Position numbers and translations under genes: made by a program. 64,000 nucleotides of DNA from positions 1,318,644 to 1,382,643 of the forward strand of contig NZ_JAKZFS010000001.1 in NCBI RefSeq assembly GCF_022808915.1, read 5' to 3'. The notes below the pieces were generated by a model. It was not told the DNA's origin. It saw only the letters and a list, made by a program, of their open reading frames with translations, and ran no database searches. Below, in pieces: positions 29,003 to 38,758 of this stretch. How positions within the stretch are numbered: the stretch's first letter is position 1; the number at the start of each line of letters is the position of its first letter. This DNA is from Fundidesulfovibrio terrae (GTDB taxonomy: Bacteria > Desulfobacterota > Desulfovibrionia > Desulfovibrionales > Desulfovibrionaceae).

Positions 29003-29875
29003 CTAGCCGCAGAGCGAGAACCGGTCCAGGCTCATCCGCTCCAGGTCGACCACGGCCATGCGCCCGCACGGGCCGCCAAGCTCCGGTTGGCGGCCCAGGG
29101 CCAGCCGGACGGTCTCGGCCAGCACCAGCCCCGCCGCCACGTTTATGGCTGGCGTCAGGCACCCCAGCGTATCCTCGGCGGACGGCCCCGGGGCAGCGCC
29201 TTCAGGACAGAACAGGCTGGCCGGTCCCTGCCCGCCAGGCAGCACGGTTGCCGCCGTGACCGTCCATCCCGCCACGCTGGCCGTCACCAGGGGCACGCCG
29301 GCCAGGGCCGCGCCCCGCTCGGCGGCCGGGCGGCAGGCCATGCCACCCAGGGCGTCGATGGCGATATCCGCGCCCGCGAAGAACTCCGCGAATGCCTCGG
29401 GTTCGACGAACAGCTGACGCACGGAGAGTTCCACCGCCGGATTGACCTGCTCAACGCGGGCCTTGGCCGCACAGGCCTTGGCCACGCCCAGGGTCTCCTC
29501 GGTGGCCAGGAGTTGGCGGTTCAGGTTGGTGGGCTCGAACACGTCGTGATCCGCGGCGGAGATGACCCCGAAACCCAGCCGGGCCAGCCCCTCCAGGATC
29601 GGCCCGCCGAGCCCGCCGAGGCCCACCAGGGATATTTTCGAGCGCAAAAGGCGCGCTTGGGCAGCGCAGTCCAGGGTCTTGAAGTTTCGCAGGTAGCGCT
29701 CGGGGATGACGCCCTGTTCCAGGGCATCGATCTCGGCCTGGCGGAAGCCCACGCCCATGAGGTGGGCGGCGCTGCGTACGGAGCGGTGCGTGAGGATGCG
29801 GACAGGGGTCCCGTCGGGAAGGGACCCGTCCTGGGCCAATTGCTCGATTGTCGAGGGCATTTCGGCCTCTGTCAC
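29003..29875 (-). CDS. ThiF/MoeB/HesA-family adenylyltransferase (E1-like), AOR-linked
   Basis: A 290-residue E1-like enzyme. After an N-terminal extension of about 75 residues comes the ATP-binding Rossmann motif (SLVGLGGLGGPILEGL) and the signature DHDVFEPTNLNRQLL. Such enzymes adenylate the C-terminus of a MoaD/ThiS-type carrier before sulfur is loaded. The paired CxxC zinc sites of MoeB are not intact: only single cysteines (LFCPEG, LGCLTP) remain. The GTG start overlaps the stop of the upstream MoaD/ThiS-like gene, and the cluster begins with aor, so it likely serves the tungsten/molybdenum pterin of that enzyme. Confidence 0.85.
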   Translation of the reverse strand: MTEAEMPSTIEQLAQDGSLPDGTPVRILTHRSVRSAAHLMGVGFRQAEIDALEQGVIPERYLRNFKTLDCAAQARLLRSKISLVGLGGLGGPILEGLARLGFGVISAADHDVFEPTNLNRQLLATEETLGVAKACAAKARVEQVNPAVELSVRQLFVEPEAFAEFFAGADIAIDALGGMACRPAAERGAALAGVPLVTASVAGWTVTAATVLPGGQGPASLFCPEGAAPGPSAEDTLGCLTPAINVAAGLVLAETVRLALGRQPELGGPCGRMAVVDLERMSLDRFSLCG

Positions 29876-30156
29876 CCCATTTTCTTGAAGCCCAGCAGCA
29901 CCCGGTACGGACCCGGCACCCCCGGAGGAGCCAGGGCGACCCTGTCCCCGCCGTTCACTACCGCCTGGGACGGTTTGCTGGCCTTGCCGTTGACGAAGAT
30001 GACCTCGACATTCTCCTGCGGGATATCGAGCAGTTCGAGCAGCTCGTCGCCGGACATCCCTTCATGGACAGCGACATCCATCGGGAAGCTCCAACCCCGT
30101 TCCCGAAACAGCTCGGCTAGGTCCATGAACGCGCGAAGTTCGATGGTCGTCGGCAC
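29872..30156 (-). CDS. MoaD/ThiS-like protein without a terminal diglycine
   Basis: A 94-residue beta-grasp protein (VIFVNGKASKPSQAVVNGGD is the typical core). Instead of ending in Gly-Gly, it runs on with PPGVPGPYRVLLG and ends FKKMG, so it either needs trimming or is not a sulfur carrier in the usual sense. The start is GTG at 30156, with GGAGG at 30169-30165 eight bases away; an upstream ATG (30198) would ignore that site. It overlaps the thiF-like gene by 4 bp, a strong hint that the two products work together. Confidence 0.75.
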   Translation of the reverse strand: MPTTIELRAFMDLAELFRERGWSFPMDVAVHEGMSGDELLELLDIPQENVEVIFVNGKASKPSQAVVNGGDRVALAPPGVPGPYRVLLGFKKMG

Positions 30157-30325
30157 GTGCGGTTCCTCCGGCCGGATTCGCCGCCCTTCCGGCGGCAAGG
30201 TTGATTCCGTCAGCTTGCGTTGCCGCCTTGGGTGGCTTCAAGCTCCCTCGGGCTGGCGGTGGTTTGAGAGGGCGCGAGCATTTCTGGATCAACGCGAAAT
30301 AGGGTGGCCTGGCTCAGTGGCGCGA

Positions 30326-30553
30326 TCAACCGCCGCCCACAGCGGGGAACAGGCTCAGCCGGTCTCCCTCGGACAACACCCTGTCCTGCGGGGCGTGAGC
30401 GCCATTGACGAACAGCACCGCGACCATTTCCGGCATAATGCCCAGGCGCCTGATGACATCCCCCGCCGTTTCGCCCGGACGCAACGGGAAATGTTCCTCG
30501 TTTGCGGGCTGAAACTGGTTCAGGGTCGCAAAACACTTCACTGTTATATGCAT
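30326..30553 (-). CDS. MoaD-like sulfur carrier protein
   Basis: A 75-residue MoaD-type beta-grasp protein that ends in Gly-Gly-Gly, the form able to be adenylated and thiocarboxylated for dithiolene formation in molybdopterin. Core motifs LFVNGAHAPQDRVLSEGDRLSLFP fit the family (split here as VLFVNG and EGDRLSLFP). The ATG at 30553 lacks a clear ribosome site. It lies 150 bp after aor, behind a large hairpin, and 170 bp before the second MoaD/ThiS-like gene. Together with the E1-like enzyme it looks like a cofactor-sulfuration set dedicated to AOR. Confidence 0.82.
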   Translation of the reverse strand: MHITVKCFATLNQFQPANEEHFPLRPGETAGDVIRRLGIMPEMVAVLFVNGAHAPQDRVLSEGDRLSLFPAVGGG

Positions 30554-30635
30554 AAGTCGAAATTAAGAGTGCTTTGTTTGGGAGTCAATCACTAGCGAAC
30601 CGGCATTTCCGCTTTTCCAGGGTTCGTGAGCGTGC

Positions 30636-30670
30636 ATGAAGGCGGGCGGCCGATGGCCGTCCGCCTTCAT
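30636..30670. terminator. Large hairpin between aor and moaD (terminator or processing site)
   Basis: A 16-bp stem (ATGAAGGCGGGCGGCC / GGCCGTCCGCCTTCAT, one G-T pair) with loop GAT. No T-tract follows on either strand, so it may attenuate or stabilise the aor transcript rather than simply stop it. Confidence 0.5.
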
Positions 30671-30704
30671 CAATCTGCAGGATCGCGAGCAGTCCGGACC
30701 CGCG

Positions 30705-32432
30705 TTAGAAGTTGAACACCTCGTCGATTTCCTCGTCCGTGAAGTCCCAGGTGGTATTGTGCGGCGGGAACGGCTCTTCGAAGAACTCCGGCAGGCGGTC
30801 GTGGGCGTTGGTGAAGCCCGCCCGCTGGTTGAACCCGCGCTCGGCCTTGAGGATGGTCTTGCCCAGGGCCACAACGTCATCCGCGGTCAGGGAGAGGTTG
30901 TAGCAGGCGTTGATCATGTCCACCAATGCGTTGAAGCCGTCGGCGATGTCCAAAATGGCGAACGCGATGAACAGGCACATTCCGGTGCTGTCCACGGCGG
31001 CGGTGGCGATTTGCAGGTTGCGCGAGAGTTCCACCTGGCCTGCCTTGCCGAGCGGATCCACGAAGCCGCCGACTTTCAGGATGTTGGCGGTGACCGCATA
31101 CCCGGCCGTGTGGTCCGCGCCCATGGGGGTCGTGGCGTAGGTCAGGCCGACGCCCTTGACCGCGCGAGGATCGTAGGCCGGAATCGCCTGGTTTTTCACC
31201 ACGGGCACCCTGGAGATGCCGTACATCTGGCCGACCGCGGCGGCGCCGCAGCCGAGTATCCTGCCGAGCGGAGTCCCCTTGCGGATCTCCTTGATGAGCT
31301 CAAGAGCCTTCTTGGCGTCGCCCCAGGGAATGACGCCGGCATCCATGGCCACGGCCACGGCCACGGAGGTCTCGATGGAATCCACGCCCACCTCGTCGAA
31401 TTCGCGGTCCGCGTAGGCGATGGTGTCCAGGTCGTCGATGGCGGCGTTGGCGCCCAGAGCCCAGATGGTTTCATACTCGAAACCGCTGGTGATGTATTTT
31501 CCCTTCTTGTCCACGTAGTGCTGGGAGCAGCGGATGATGCAGCCGGGATGGCAGCCGTGTGTCGCCTTGCCGCCGCGGGATTCGATGGTGGCGGTCATGG
31601 TCTCGCCGCCGACGTTGTTGGCCCATTCGTTGCGGCCGCGGCGGAAGTTTTCCGTGGGCAGTCCGCCGGCTTCGTTCAGGATATTGATCAATATGTCGGT
31701 GCCGTACTTGGGCAGCCCCTGGCTGGTGACCGGATGGGTGGTGATGGCGCTGGTGAAGCGCTTCGCCGCGCTCTTGAACGCTTCCGGATTGGCCACGGCG
31801 ACCCCTGGAGCTCCGGCGTCGTCTATGACCACCGCCTTTATTTTCTTGGAGCCCATGACCGCTCCCAGGCCTCCCCGCCCGGCGCTGCGAATGTTGCTGT
31901 CGGGATCGGCGAAGGAAATGTTGGCCGCAGTGAGCTTCATCTCGCCTGCCGCTCCGATGATGGCCACGCCGACTTTGGGGCCGTACTTCGTCTGCAGGAC
32001 CTTGATTGCGTCGTAGTTGCCCATGCCGATGATCTCGGCCGGCGCTTCGTCGATGGCCACTCCGTCCATGGCGACTTTAACGACGTAGTACTTGTCTTCC
32101 GTGGGAAGCCCCTCGAACACGACGGCCTTGATGTCCATCTTGGCCATCTTCTGGGCAAAGGTGCCTCCGGAGTTGCTTTCCTTGATGCCTCCGGTCAGCG
32201 GACTCTTGGCGCCGCAGGAAATCCTGCCGGAGTTGGCCGCGCTGGTGCCGGTGAGAAAGCCGGGAGCAAAAATCAGCTTGTTGTTTTTCCCCAAGGGGTG
32301 GCACGTCGGCTTCACTTCCTCGGCCACGAAAATGGAGGTGAGGCCGCGACCGGCGACGCCGACGTACTTTTCGGGGCACTCCTCGGTTTTCACAGTCTTT
32401 GATCCCATGTCAACCCGAATGAATTTAGCCAT
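30705..32432 (-). CDS. aor: Aldehyde:ferredoxin oxidoreductase (tungsten pterin enzyme)
   Basis: A 575-residue AOR-family protein that interconverts aldehydes and carboxylic acids with ferredoxin as electron partner. Predicted [4Fe-4S] ligands are Cys294, Cys298, Cys302 (GCHPGCIIRC) and Cys486 (DSTGMC); the N-terminal domain (RISCGAKSPLTGGIKESNSGG) and DHTAGY region match pterin-binding segments. The ATG at 32432 has GGAGG at 32442-32438. It is the first gene of a leftward unit with two MoaD/ThiS-like genes and a ThiF-like gene, and is divergent from the glutamate synthase operon across a 1.1 kb region. Tungsten rather than molybdenum is inferred from the family. Confidence 0.93.
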   Translation of the reverse strand: MAKFIRVDMGSKTVKTEECPEKYVGVAGRGLTSIFVAEEVKPTCHPLGKNNKLIFAPGFLTGTSAANSGRISCGAKSPLTGGIKESNSGGTFAQKMAKMDIKAVVFEGLPTEDKYYVVKVAMDGVAIDEAPAEIIGMGNYDAIKVLQTKYGPKVGVAIIGAAGEMKLTAANISFADPDSNIRSAGRGGLGAVMGSKKIKAVVIDDAGAPGVAVANPEAFKSAAKRFTSAITTHPVTSQGLPKYGTDILINILNEAGGLPTENFRRGRNEWANNVGGETMTATIESRGGKATHGCHPGCIIRCSQHYVDKKGKYITSGFEYETIWALGANAAIDDLDTIAYADREFDEVGVDSIETSVAVAVAMDAGVIPWGDAKKALELIKEIRKGTPLGRILGCGAAAVGQMYGISRVPVVKNQAIPAYDPRAVKGVGLTYATTPMGADHTAGYAVTANILKVGGFVDPLGKAGQVELSRNLQIATAAVDSTGMCLFIAFAILDIADGFNALVDMINACYNLSLTADDVVALGKTILKAERGFNQRAGFTNAHDRLPEFFEEPFPPHNTTWDFTDEEIDEVFNF

Positions 32433-32810
32433 TTGAGCCTCCGTTATGTATTAAAAAGGTTTGGTAGTCTGCTTTTGAACATATGCGGCGGTTCCCGCCG
32501 GACCGTCATCCGGGCGGAAGGAGCGCGGCCTTTGCCCTGCCCGTGGTCCCTCGGATTGCCGTTTTAACCTTTTAATGCCCCGGCCTTGCTCTCGACGGAC
32601 GACTTATGCCGTAATTGACATGTGGCCCCGTTCTGTTCCGCAAGGATCATCCGCTTCTTCACTGATGACAGCTGCGGCGTCCATGCACTATATCCTGGCA
32701 AGTGTGTGTTTGTGTGGATCTTGGTGGCGTTTTGCAATGCGTGATGCGGTATGAGATCAAACAACCACTTGCCTATTTTCTTATTAGAAAGGTGGGTAAA
32801 AACTGTCAAT

Positions 32811-32830
32811 TTATGCCACTGGTGGCATAA
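32811..32830. promoter_or_regulatory. 20-bp palindrome upstream of aor (candidate operator)
   Basis: TTATGCCAC - TG - GTGGCATAA, perfect 9-bp arms, about 380 bp upstream of the aor start. A molybdate/tungstate-responsive or aldehyde-responsive regulator is conceivable but unproven. Confidence 0.45.
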
Positions 32831-32844
32831 GAGTTATAAGGTTT

Positions 32845-33175
32845 CAGGTGTTACAAAAATGTAGGCCGGTGATTTTTGCGGGTGTTACCAAATGACCCGC
32901 GCGAGACGAAGTGACCCGGCTGAAAAGAGTGAATGGAAGAGTGGGGGCGAGCCACTTTTTATATTTATTATAGCCTGTTAACTGGATGTTGCAGTGGGCC
33001 GGGCGGTATCGCCACGGCAAAACTCGATGCGATCCATAGGGGGCGCATGAGAGTGGAAAAAAGTTGAAAAATAGTGGGCTGTCAGGGGTGCCGAGCCTGC
33101 GGAGAGGTGATCCCGTCGCATCGAAAGCATCCTGATTTGGTATGGTATCTAGGCTGATTCCACAAAAATGTAGCG
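32845..33175. mobile_element. Probable insertion-sequence remnant (IS21-like ends, no transposase)
   Basis: The 12-bp direct repeat ACAAAAATGTAG occurs at 32853-32864 and 33162-33173, with further short motifs such as ACCAAATGACCCG and GTGACCCGG close to the first copy. Repeated ends of this style are reminiscent of IS21-family elements. No transposase or helper ATPase fragment is visible, so this is at most a decayed footprint. Confidence 0.3.
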
Positions 33176-33573
33176 CATTTCCTCTCCAGGCCTCCACACC
33201 CTTGCGACCCGCCGTCCCGCGCCAGTTCTACCGGGAAGTTCCGTCACGGACGAGCAATGCTCCCATACGACAACAATGGTACGCTCAGCGGAACACCGCG
33301 AAAAAAAGTTTCCATATTGTAAATACCCTTGAACCCGCGAAAATGGCCGGATTTCCTTGCCTCGCCTGGATTAAGGGGGTATTTTAATCCCTTTTTCCGC
33401 TTGACGAACTTGCCGATAATACACATTCTCCACTTCCCACTTCAATTTACGCCCCGGCCACCCATGCCGCAGGGGCTGCTCGGCCCGCCGCCTTGAAGGG
33501 GGAGCGGGCCGGGGACACCGCACCAACGGAGTCCGCCGAACCCCCTCCAAAACATTCGAAAGAGGTGACCGTC

Positions 33574-35097
<1,524 letters not shown>

Positions 35098-35100
35098 GCC

Positions 35101-35553
35101 ATGAAGAAGATATACCCCAACAAGGAAGTCTGCATCGGCTGCCACCTCTGCGAGGTGGCCTGCCTGACCGCGCACTCCAAGTCCAAGGACGTGATCCTGG
35201 CCCACAACGTGGAGAAGGCCCGGGACGGCCTGGCCCCGCGCCGCGGCGTGGTCCAGGAGGGCCCCGTGTGCGTGGCCCTGTCCTGCCGCCACTGCGAGGA
35301 GCCCATGTGCGTGGCCGCCTGCATCTCGGGCGCGCTCACCAAGAACCCGGAGACCGGGCGCTGCGAATACAATGAAGAGCAGTGCGTGGGCTGCTGGTCC
35401 TGCCTGATGGCCTGTCCCTTCGGCTCCATCCGCAGGCACCCGTTCAAGGAAAAGATCGTCAAGTGCGACATGTGCGCGGGCCGCGACATGCCCGCCTGCG
35501 TGGAAGCCTGCCCCAACGCTGGCCTGGTCTACGAAGATCGCGGCAAGGACTAA
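35101..35553 (+). CDS. 4Fe-4S ferredoxin-type electron transfer subunit of glutamate synthase
   Basis: A 150-residue polyferredoxin of the HycB/DmsB style, with four cysteine groups (CIGCHLCEVAC; CRHCEEPMCVAAC; CVGCWSCLMAC; CDMCAGRDMPACVEAC) able to hold up to four [4Fe-4S] clusters. It starts 3 bp after the synthase stop and precedes the flavoprotein subunit by 13 bp, so it most likely relays electrons from the flavoprotein to the synthase. Confidence 0.9.
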   Translation: MKKIYPNKEVCIGCHLCEVACLTAHSKSKDVILAHNVEKARDGLAPRRGVVQEGPVCVALSCRHCEEPMCVAACISGALTKNPETGRCEYNEEQCVGCWSCLMACPFGSIRRHPFKEKIVKCDMCAGRDMPACVEACPNAGLVYEDRGKD

Positions 35554-35566
35554 GCGGAGAAATGCG

Positions 35567-36856
35567 ATGAAATATGTGATCGTGGGCAACGGCGTTGCCA
35601 GCGTGGGCGCCATCGAGGGCATCCGCAAGGTGGACTCCGAGGGAGAGATCATGGTCATCTCCGAGGAGAGCACCCCCACTTACGGCCGTCCGCTCATCTC
35701 CTACCTGCTGGCCGGGAAGATCGGTCCCGAGCGCATGCAGCTGCGTCCCGTCACCTTCTACGACAAGAACAAGGTGAAGATGATCCTGGGCGCGAAAGTG
35801 ACCGGCATCGACGCTAAGGCCAAGACCGTGGCCACGGCGGACGGACACAACTATCCCTACGACAAACTCCTGGTGGCCACCGGCGGCGTGCCCTTCATCC
35901 CGCCGCTGCCCGGCAAGGACGGCCCCGGGGTCTACAGCTTCACCACCCTGGCCCACGCCGAGACCCTCATCGACGTGGCCAAGACCTGCAAGAACGTGGT
36001 GGTCATCGGCGGCGGGCTCATCGGGCTTAAGGCCGCCGAATCCCTGCACGACAGGGGAGTGAAGATCTCCATCGTGGAGCTGGCCCCCCGCGTGCTCTCG
36101 GCCGCCTTCGACGACAAGGCCGGAAACCTCGTGGCCAAGCGCCTGGAGGAAGTGGGCATCGCGGTGCACTGCGGCACCCAGGCCACCGAGATCAAGCGCG
36201 GCCCGGATGGCAACGTCCAGGGCGTGACCCTGAAGGACGGCACCTTCCTGCCCTGCCAGGCCGTGGTCATCGCCATCGGCGTGGTGCCCGCGTCGGCCTT
36301 GGCCAAGGACGCCGGAATCACCGTGGACCGGGGCATCATCGTGAACGACTCCATGGCTTCCTCGAATCCGGACGTCTACGCCGCCGGCGACGTTGCCCAG
36401 GCCAAGGATCTGATTCTGGACGAGAACCGCGTGGTGCCCATCTGGCCCAACGCATTCAACCAGGGCTACTACGCGGGCAAGAACATGGCCGGGGCCGACA
36501 GCCCCTACACCGGCGGCCTGGCCATGAACGCCATCGCCTTCTACGGGCTGCCCACGGTGTCCGTGGGCACGGTCAACCCCGCCCCGGGCGAGCCCGGCAT
36601 CGAGGTGGCCGACACCCTGGACGAGGAGCACGGCACCTACCGCAAGCTGGTCTTCAAGGACGGCAAGCTGGTGGGCTATGTGCTGCTGGGCGAGATCGAC
36701 ATCGCGGGCATCTACACCGGGTTCATCCGCTTCAAGTTCCCCCTGGACGCCGAGACCAAGGACAAGCTCATCAAGGGACAGCCCTCCATCCTGCAGTGGC
36801 CGGAAGGCTTCTTCGACGAGAAGTTCAACCCTGTCGGCGCCCAAGAGATCGTTTAA
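35567..36856 (+). CDS. FAD/NAD(P)-dependent oxidoreductase of the glutamate synthase operon
   Basis: A 429-residue pyridine-nucleotide-disulfide-type flavoprotein, close in look to NADH oxidase / nitrite-reductase FAD domains. FAD motif YVIVGNGVASVGAIEGI at the start, NAD(P) motif VVIGGGLIGLKAAESL in the middle, and YAAGDVAQ near residue 275. No redox-active CxxC is seen. From its place between the ferredoxin and amidotransferase genes it is expected to bring NAD(P)H electrons into the synthase complex, replacing the unrelated GltD of typical bacteria. Confidence 0.9.
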   Translation: MKYVIVGNGVASVGAIEGIRKVDSEGEIMVISEESTPTYGRPLISYLLAGKIGPERMQLRPVTFYDKNKVKMILGAKVTGIDAKAKTVATADGHNYPYDKLLVATGGVPFIPPLPGKDGPGVYSFTTLAHAETLIDVAKTCKNVVVIGGGLIGLKAAESLHDRGVKISIVELAPRVLSAAFDDKAGNLVAKRLEEVGIAVHCGTQATEIKRGPDGNVQGVTLKDGTFLPCQAVVIAIGVVPASALAKDAGITVDRGIIVNDSMASSNPDVYAAGDVAQAKDLILDENRVVPIWPNAFNQGYYAGKNMAGADSPYTGGLAMNAIAFYGLPTVSVGTVNPAPGEPGIEVADTLDEEHGTYRKLVFKDGKLVGYVLLGEIDIAGIYTGFIRFKFPLDAETKDKLIKGQPSILQWPEGFFDEKFNPVGAQEIV

Positions 36857-36871
36857 GGAGACGCAAAGCCA

Positions 36872-37969
36872 ATGAAGGCTCCAGAAAGATATTACGACTT
36901 CGAAAAGGACATCTCGGGCTGCGGCGTCTTCGGCGTCATCAACACCAAGCGCGAGCTGATCCCCGGTTCCATGCCCATCCAGGCCATGTGCACCATGCAT
37001 GACCGCGGCAACGGCCTGGGCGGCGGCTTCGCGGCTTACGGCATCTACCCCGACCATGCCGACAAGTACGCCTTCCACGTCATGGCCGACACCCAGGACG
37101 GGCTCGACGCGGCCGAGGAACTCATCAAGAAGTTCTTCACCATCCACGAGTCCCAGCCCATCCCCACCAAGCCCACCCCGGCCATCAAGAACCCGCCCAT
37201 AGTCTGGCGCTTCTTCCTCTCGGCCAAACAGGGCGCGGATCGGCCCATGTGGCGCACCAACGACGAGAAGGACTACGTCGTCAACGTCATCATGCACATC
37301 AACAAGAAGACCCCGGCCTTCGTCTTCTCCTCGGGCAAGAACATGGGCGCCTTCAAGGGCGTCGGCTTCCCCGAGGACATCGCCGAGTTCTTCCGCCTGG
37401 ACGAATACAGCGCCTACATCTGGACCGGGCACAACCGCTTCCCCACCAACACCCCGGGCTGGTGGGGCGGGGCGCACCCGTTCACCCTGCTGGACTGGTC
37501 CATCGTGCACAACGGCGAGATCAGCTCCTACGGCATCAACCGCCGCTACCTCTGCGAGCACGACTACGAGTGCACCCTCATGACCGACACCGAGGTCGTG
37601 GCCTACGAGCTGGACATGCTGGTGCGCAAGCACGGCCTGTCCCTGCGCATGGCCTCCTGGGTGTTCGCGCCGCCGTTCTGGGACGAGATCGACCGCATGC
37701 CCGCGGACCAGCGGAAAGCCTTCGAGGCCCTGCGCATGGTCTACGGCTCGGCCCTGCTCAACGGTCCCTTCGCCATCCTGGTCTCGGACGGCACCTGCCT
37801 CATGGGCCTGAACGACCGCATCAAGCTCAGGCCCCTGATCGTGGCCGAGCGCGGCAACAACGTGTTCATGTCCAGCGAGGAGTCCTCCATCCGCGACGTC
37901 TGCCGCGAACTGGACACCGTATGGGCCCCCAAGGCGGGCGAACCCGTCATCGTGAAGCTGGAAGATTAA
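36872..37969 (+). CDS. Glutamate synthase glutaminase subunit (class II amidotransferase)
   Basis: A 365-residue Ntn-type glutamine amidotransferase. The expected nucleophile is Cys17 in SGCGVFG, not residue 2, so a 16-residue propeptide must be removed to free it. Later motifs (GHNRFPTNTPGWWGGAHPF and SIVHNGEISSYGINRR) match the glutamine pocket of GltB. It hydrolyses glutamine and passes ammonia to the FMN subunit. It starts 15 bp after the flavoprotein stop and is followed after 11 bp by the GXGXG subunit. Confidence 0.92.
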   Translation: MKAPERYYDFEKDISGCGVFGVINTKRELIPGSMPIQAMCTMHDRGNGLGGGFAAYGIYPDHADKYAFHVMADTQDGLDAAEELIKKFFTIHESQPIPTKPTPAIKNPPIVWRFFLSAKQGADRPMWRTNDEKDYVVNVIMHINKKTPAFVFSSGKNMGAFKGVGFPEDIAEFFRLDEYSAYIWTGHNRFPTNTPGWWGGAHPFTLLDWSIVHNGEISSYGINRRYLCEHDYECTLMTDTEVVAYELDMLVRKHGLSLRMASWVFAPPFWDEIDRMPADQRKAFEALRMVYGSALLNGPFAILVSDGTCLMGLNDRIKLRPLIVAERGNNVFMSSEESSIRDVCRELDTVWAPKAGEPVIVKLED

Positions 37970-37980
37970 GAGGACGCCAC

Positions 37981-38721
37981 ATGCTGCTCGATGCCGACAA
38001 CATCTACTATCGTGAATTGAACAAGCAGATCCGCGAGCTCGTCGCCAAGGGCGAAACCGAGTTCGAGATCATCAACGTGCGCGGCCAGCGCTACATCGCC
38101 GACGGCCTGGACGGCGACCTCAAGTTCCTGGTGCACGGCGTGCCCGGCCAGGACATGGCCGCCTTCATGCGCGGGCCCTACATCCGCGTGGAGGGCAACG
38201 CCCAGGACGGCGTGGCCAACACTATGGACGACGGCCTGGTGGCCATCAACGGCATGGCCGGCGACGTGGTGGGCTACGCCATGCGCGGCGGCAAGGTTCT
38301 GGTGAAGGGCGACGTGGGCTACCGCGTGGGCATCCACATGAAGGCCTACAAGGAGAAGTTCCCCGTCCTGGTCGTGGGCGGCAAGGCCGGCGACTTCCTG
38401 GGCGAATACATGGCCGGCGGGGCGATCATCCTGCTGGGCATGTTCACCGGCAAGCCCGACGCGCCTATCTGCGGGCGGTCCATGGGCACCGGCATGCACG
38501 GCGGCGCCATCTACGTGCGCGGTGAAGTGCCCCAGGAGCAGCTCGGACCCCACCTGAAGACCGAGGCCGTGGACGAAGAGGACATGGCCCTCATCAAGGC
38601 CAATCTCGAGCTCTTCAGCAAGGAATTCGGGGTTGACTTGCAGGCGATTTTGGCGGAACCCTTCCAGCGCGTGAAACCCTTCTCGCACCGCCCGTACGGC
38701 AACTTGTACGTGGCCTGCTAG
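37981..38721 (+). CDS. Glutamate synthase GXGXG-domain subunit
   Basis: A 246-residue right-handed beta-helix protein, matching the C-terminal GXGXG domain of large GltB (repeated turns such as GMAGDVVGYAMRGGKVLVKG and GKAGDFLGEYMAGG). In fused GltB it is structural and helps couple the glutaminase and synthase sites; here it is separate, as in archaeal-type enzymes. The ATG at 37981 has AGAGG just upstream. A longer open frame back to 37249 is a shadow of the amidotransferase gene. It ends the synthase operon, 37 bp before yajC. Confidence 0.92.
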   Translation: MLLDADNIYYRELNKQIRELVAKGETEFEIINVRGQRYIADGLDGDLKFLVHGVPGQDMAAFMRGPYIRVEGNAQDGVANTMDDGLVAINGMAGDVVGYAMRGGKVLVKGDVGYRVGIHMKAYKEKFPVLVVGGKAGDFLGEYMAGGAIILLGMFTGKPDAPICGRSMGTGMHGGAIYVRGEVPQEQLGPHLKTEAVDEEDMALIKANLELFSKEFGVDLQAILAEPFQRVKPFSHRPYGNLYVAC

Positions 38722-38758
38722 GCGTGGGGAACCACGTAAACAACTCCTGGAGGATTCA

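Larger units (their letters stand above)
32433..33573. other. Long, lower-GC intergenic region between divergent aor and glutamate synthase operons
   Basis: About 1.1 kb without a convincing gene, visibly richer in A/T than its surroundings. It holds the aor ribosome site, a 20-bp palindrome (32811-32830), IS-like terminal debris (about 32845-33175), a 7-bp-arm inverted repeat GGATTAA / TTAATCC (33369-33390) and the long leader of the synthase gene. Short ORFs here (for example 32844-33197 leftward) look like translated IS ends, not genes. Confidence 0.6.

Noticed and set aside
32564-32809. Leftward 81-codon ORF upstream of aor
   Set aside because: No ribosome site or domain; sits in the regulatory region.
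32844-33197. Leftward 117-codon ORF in the aor-synthase gap
   Set aside because: Reads like translated IS-end DNA with no ribosome site; not conserved-looking.
33401-33420. TTGACG...GATAAT as promoter of the glutamate synthase operon
   Set aside because: Only 8 bp separate the two boxes, too short for sigma-70.
37249-37980. Upstream extension of the GXGXG subunit
   Set aside because: Overlaps the amidotransferase gene in another frame; the ATG at 37981 with AGAGG is sufficient.
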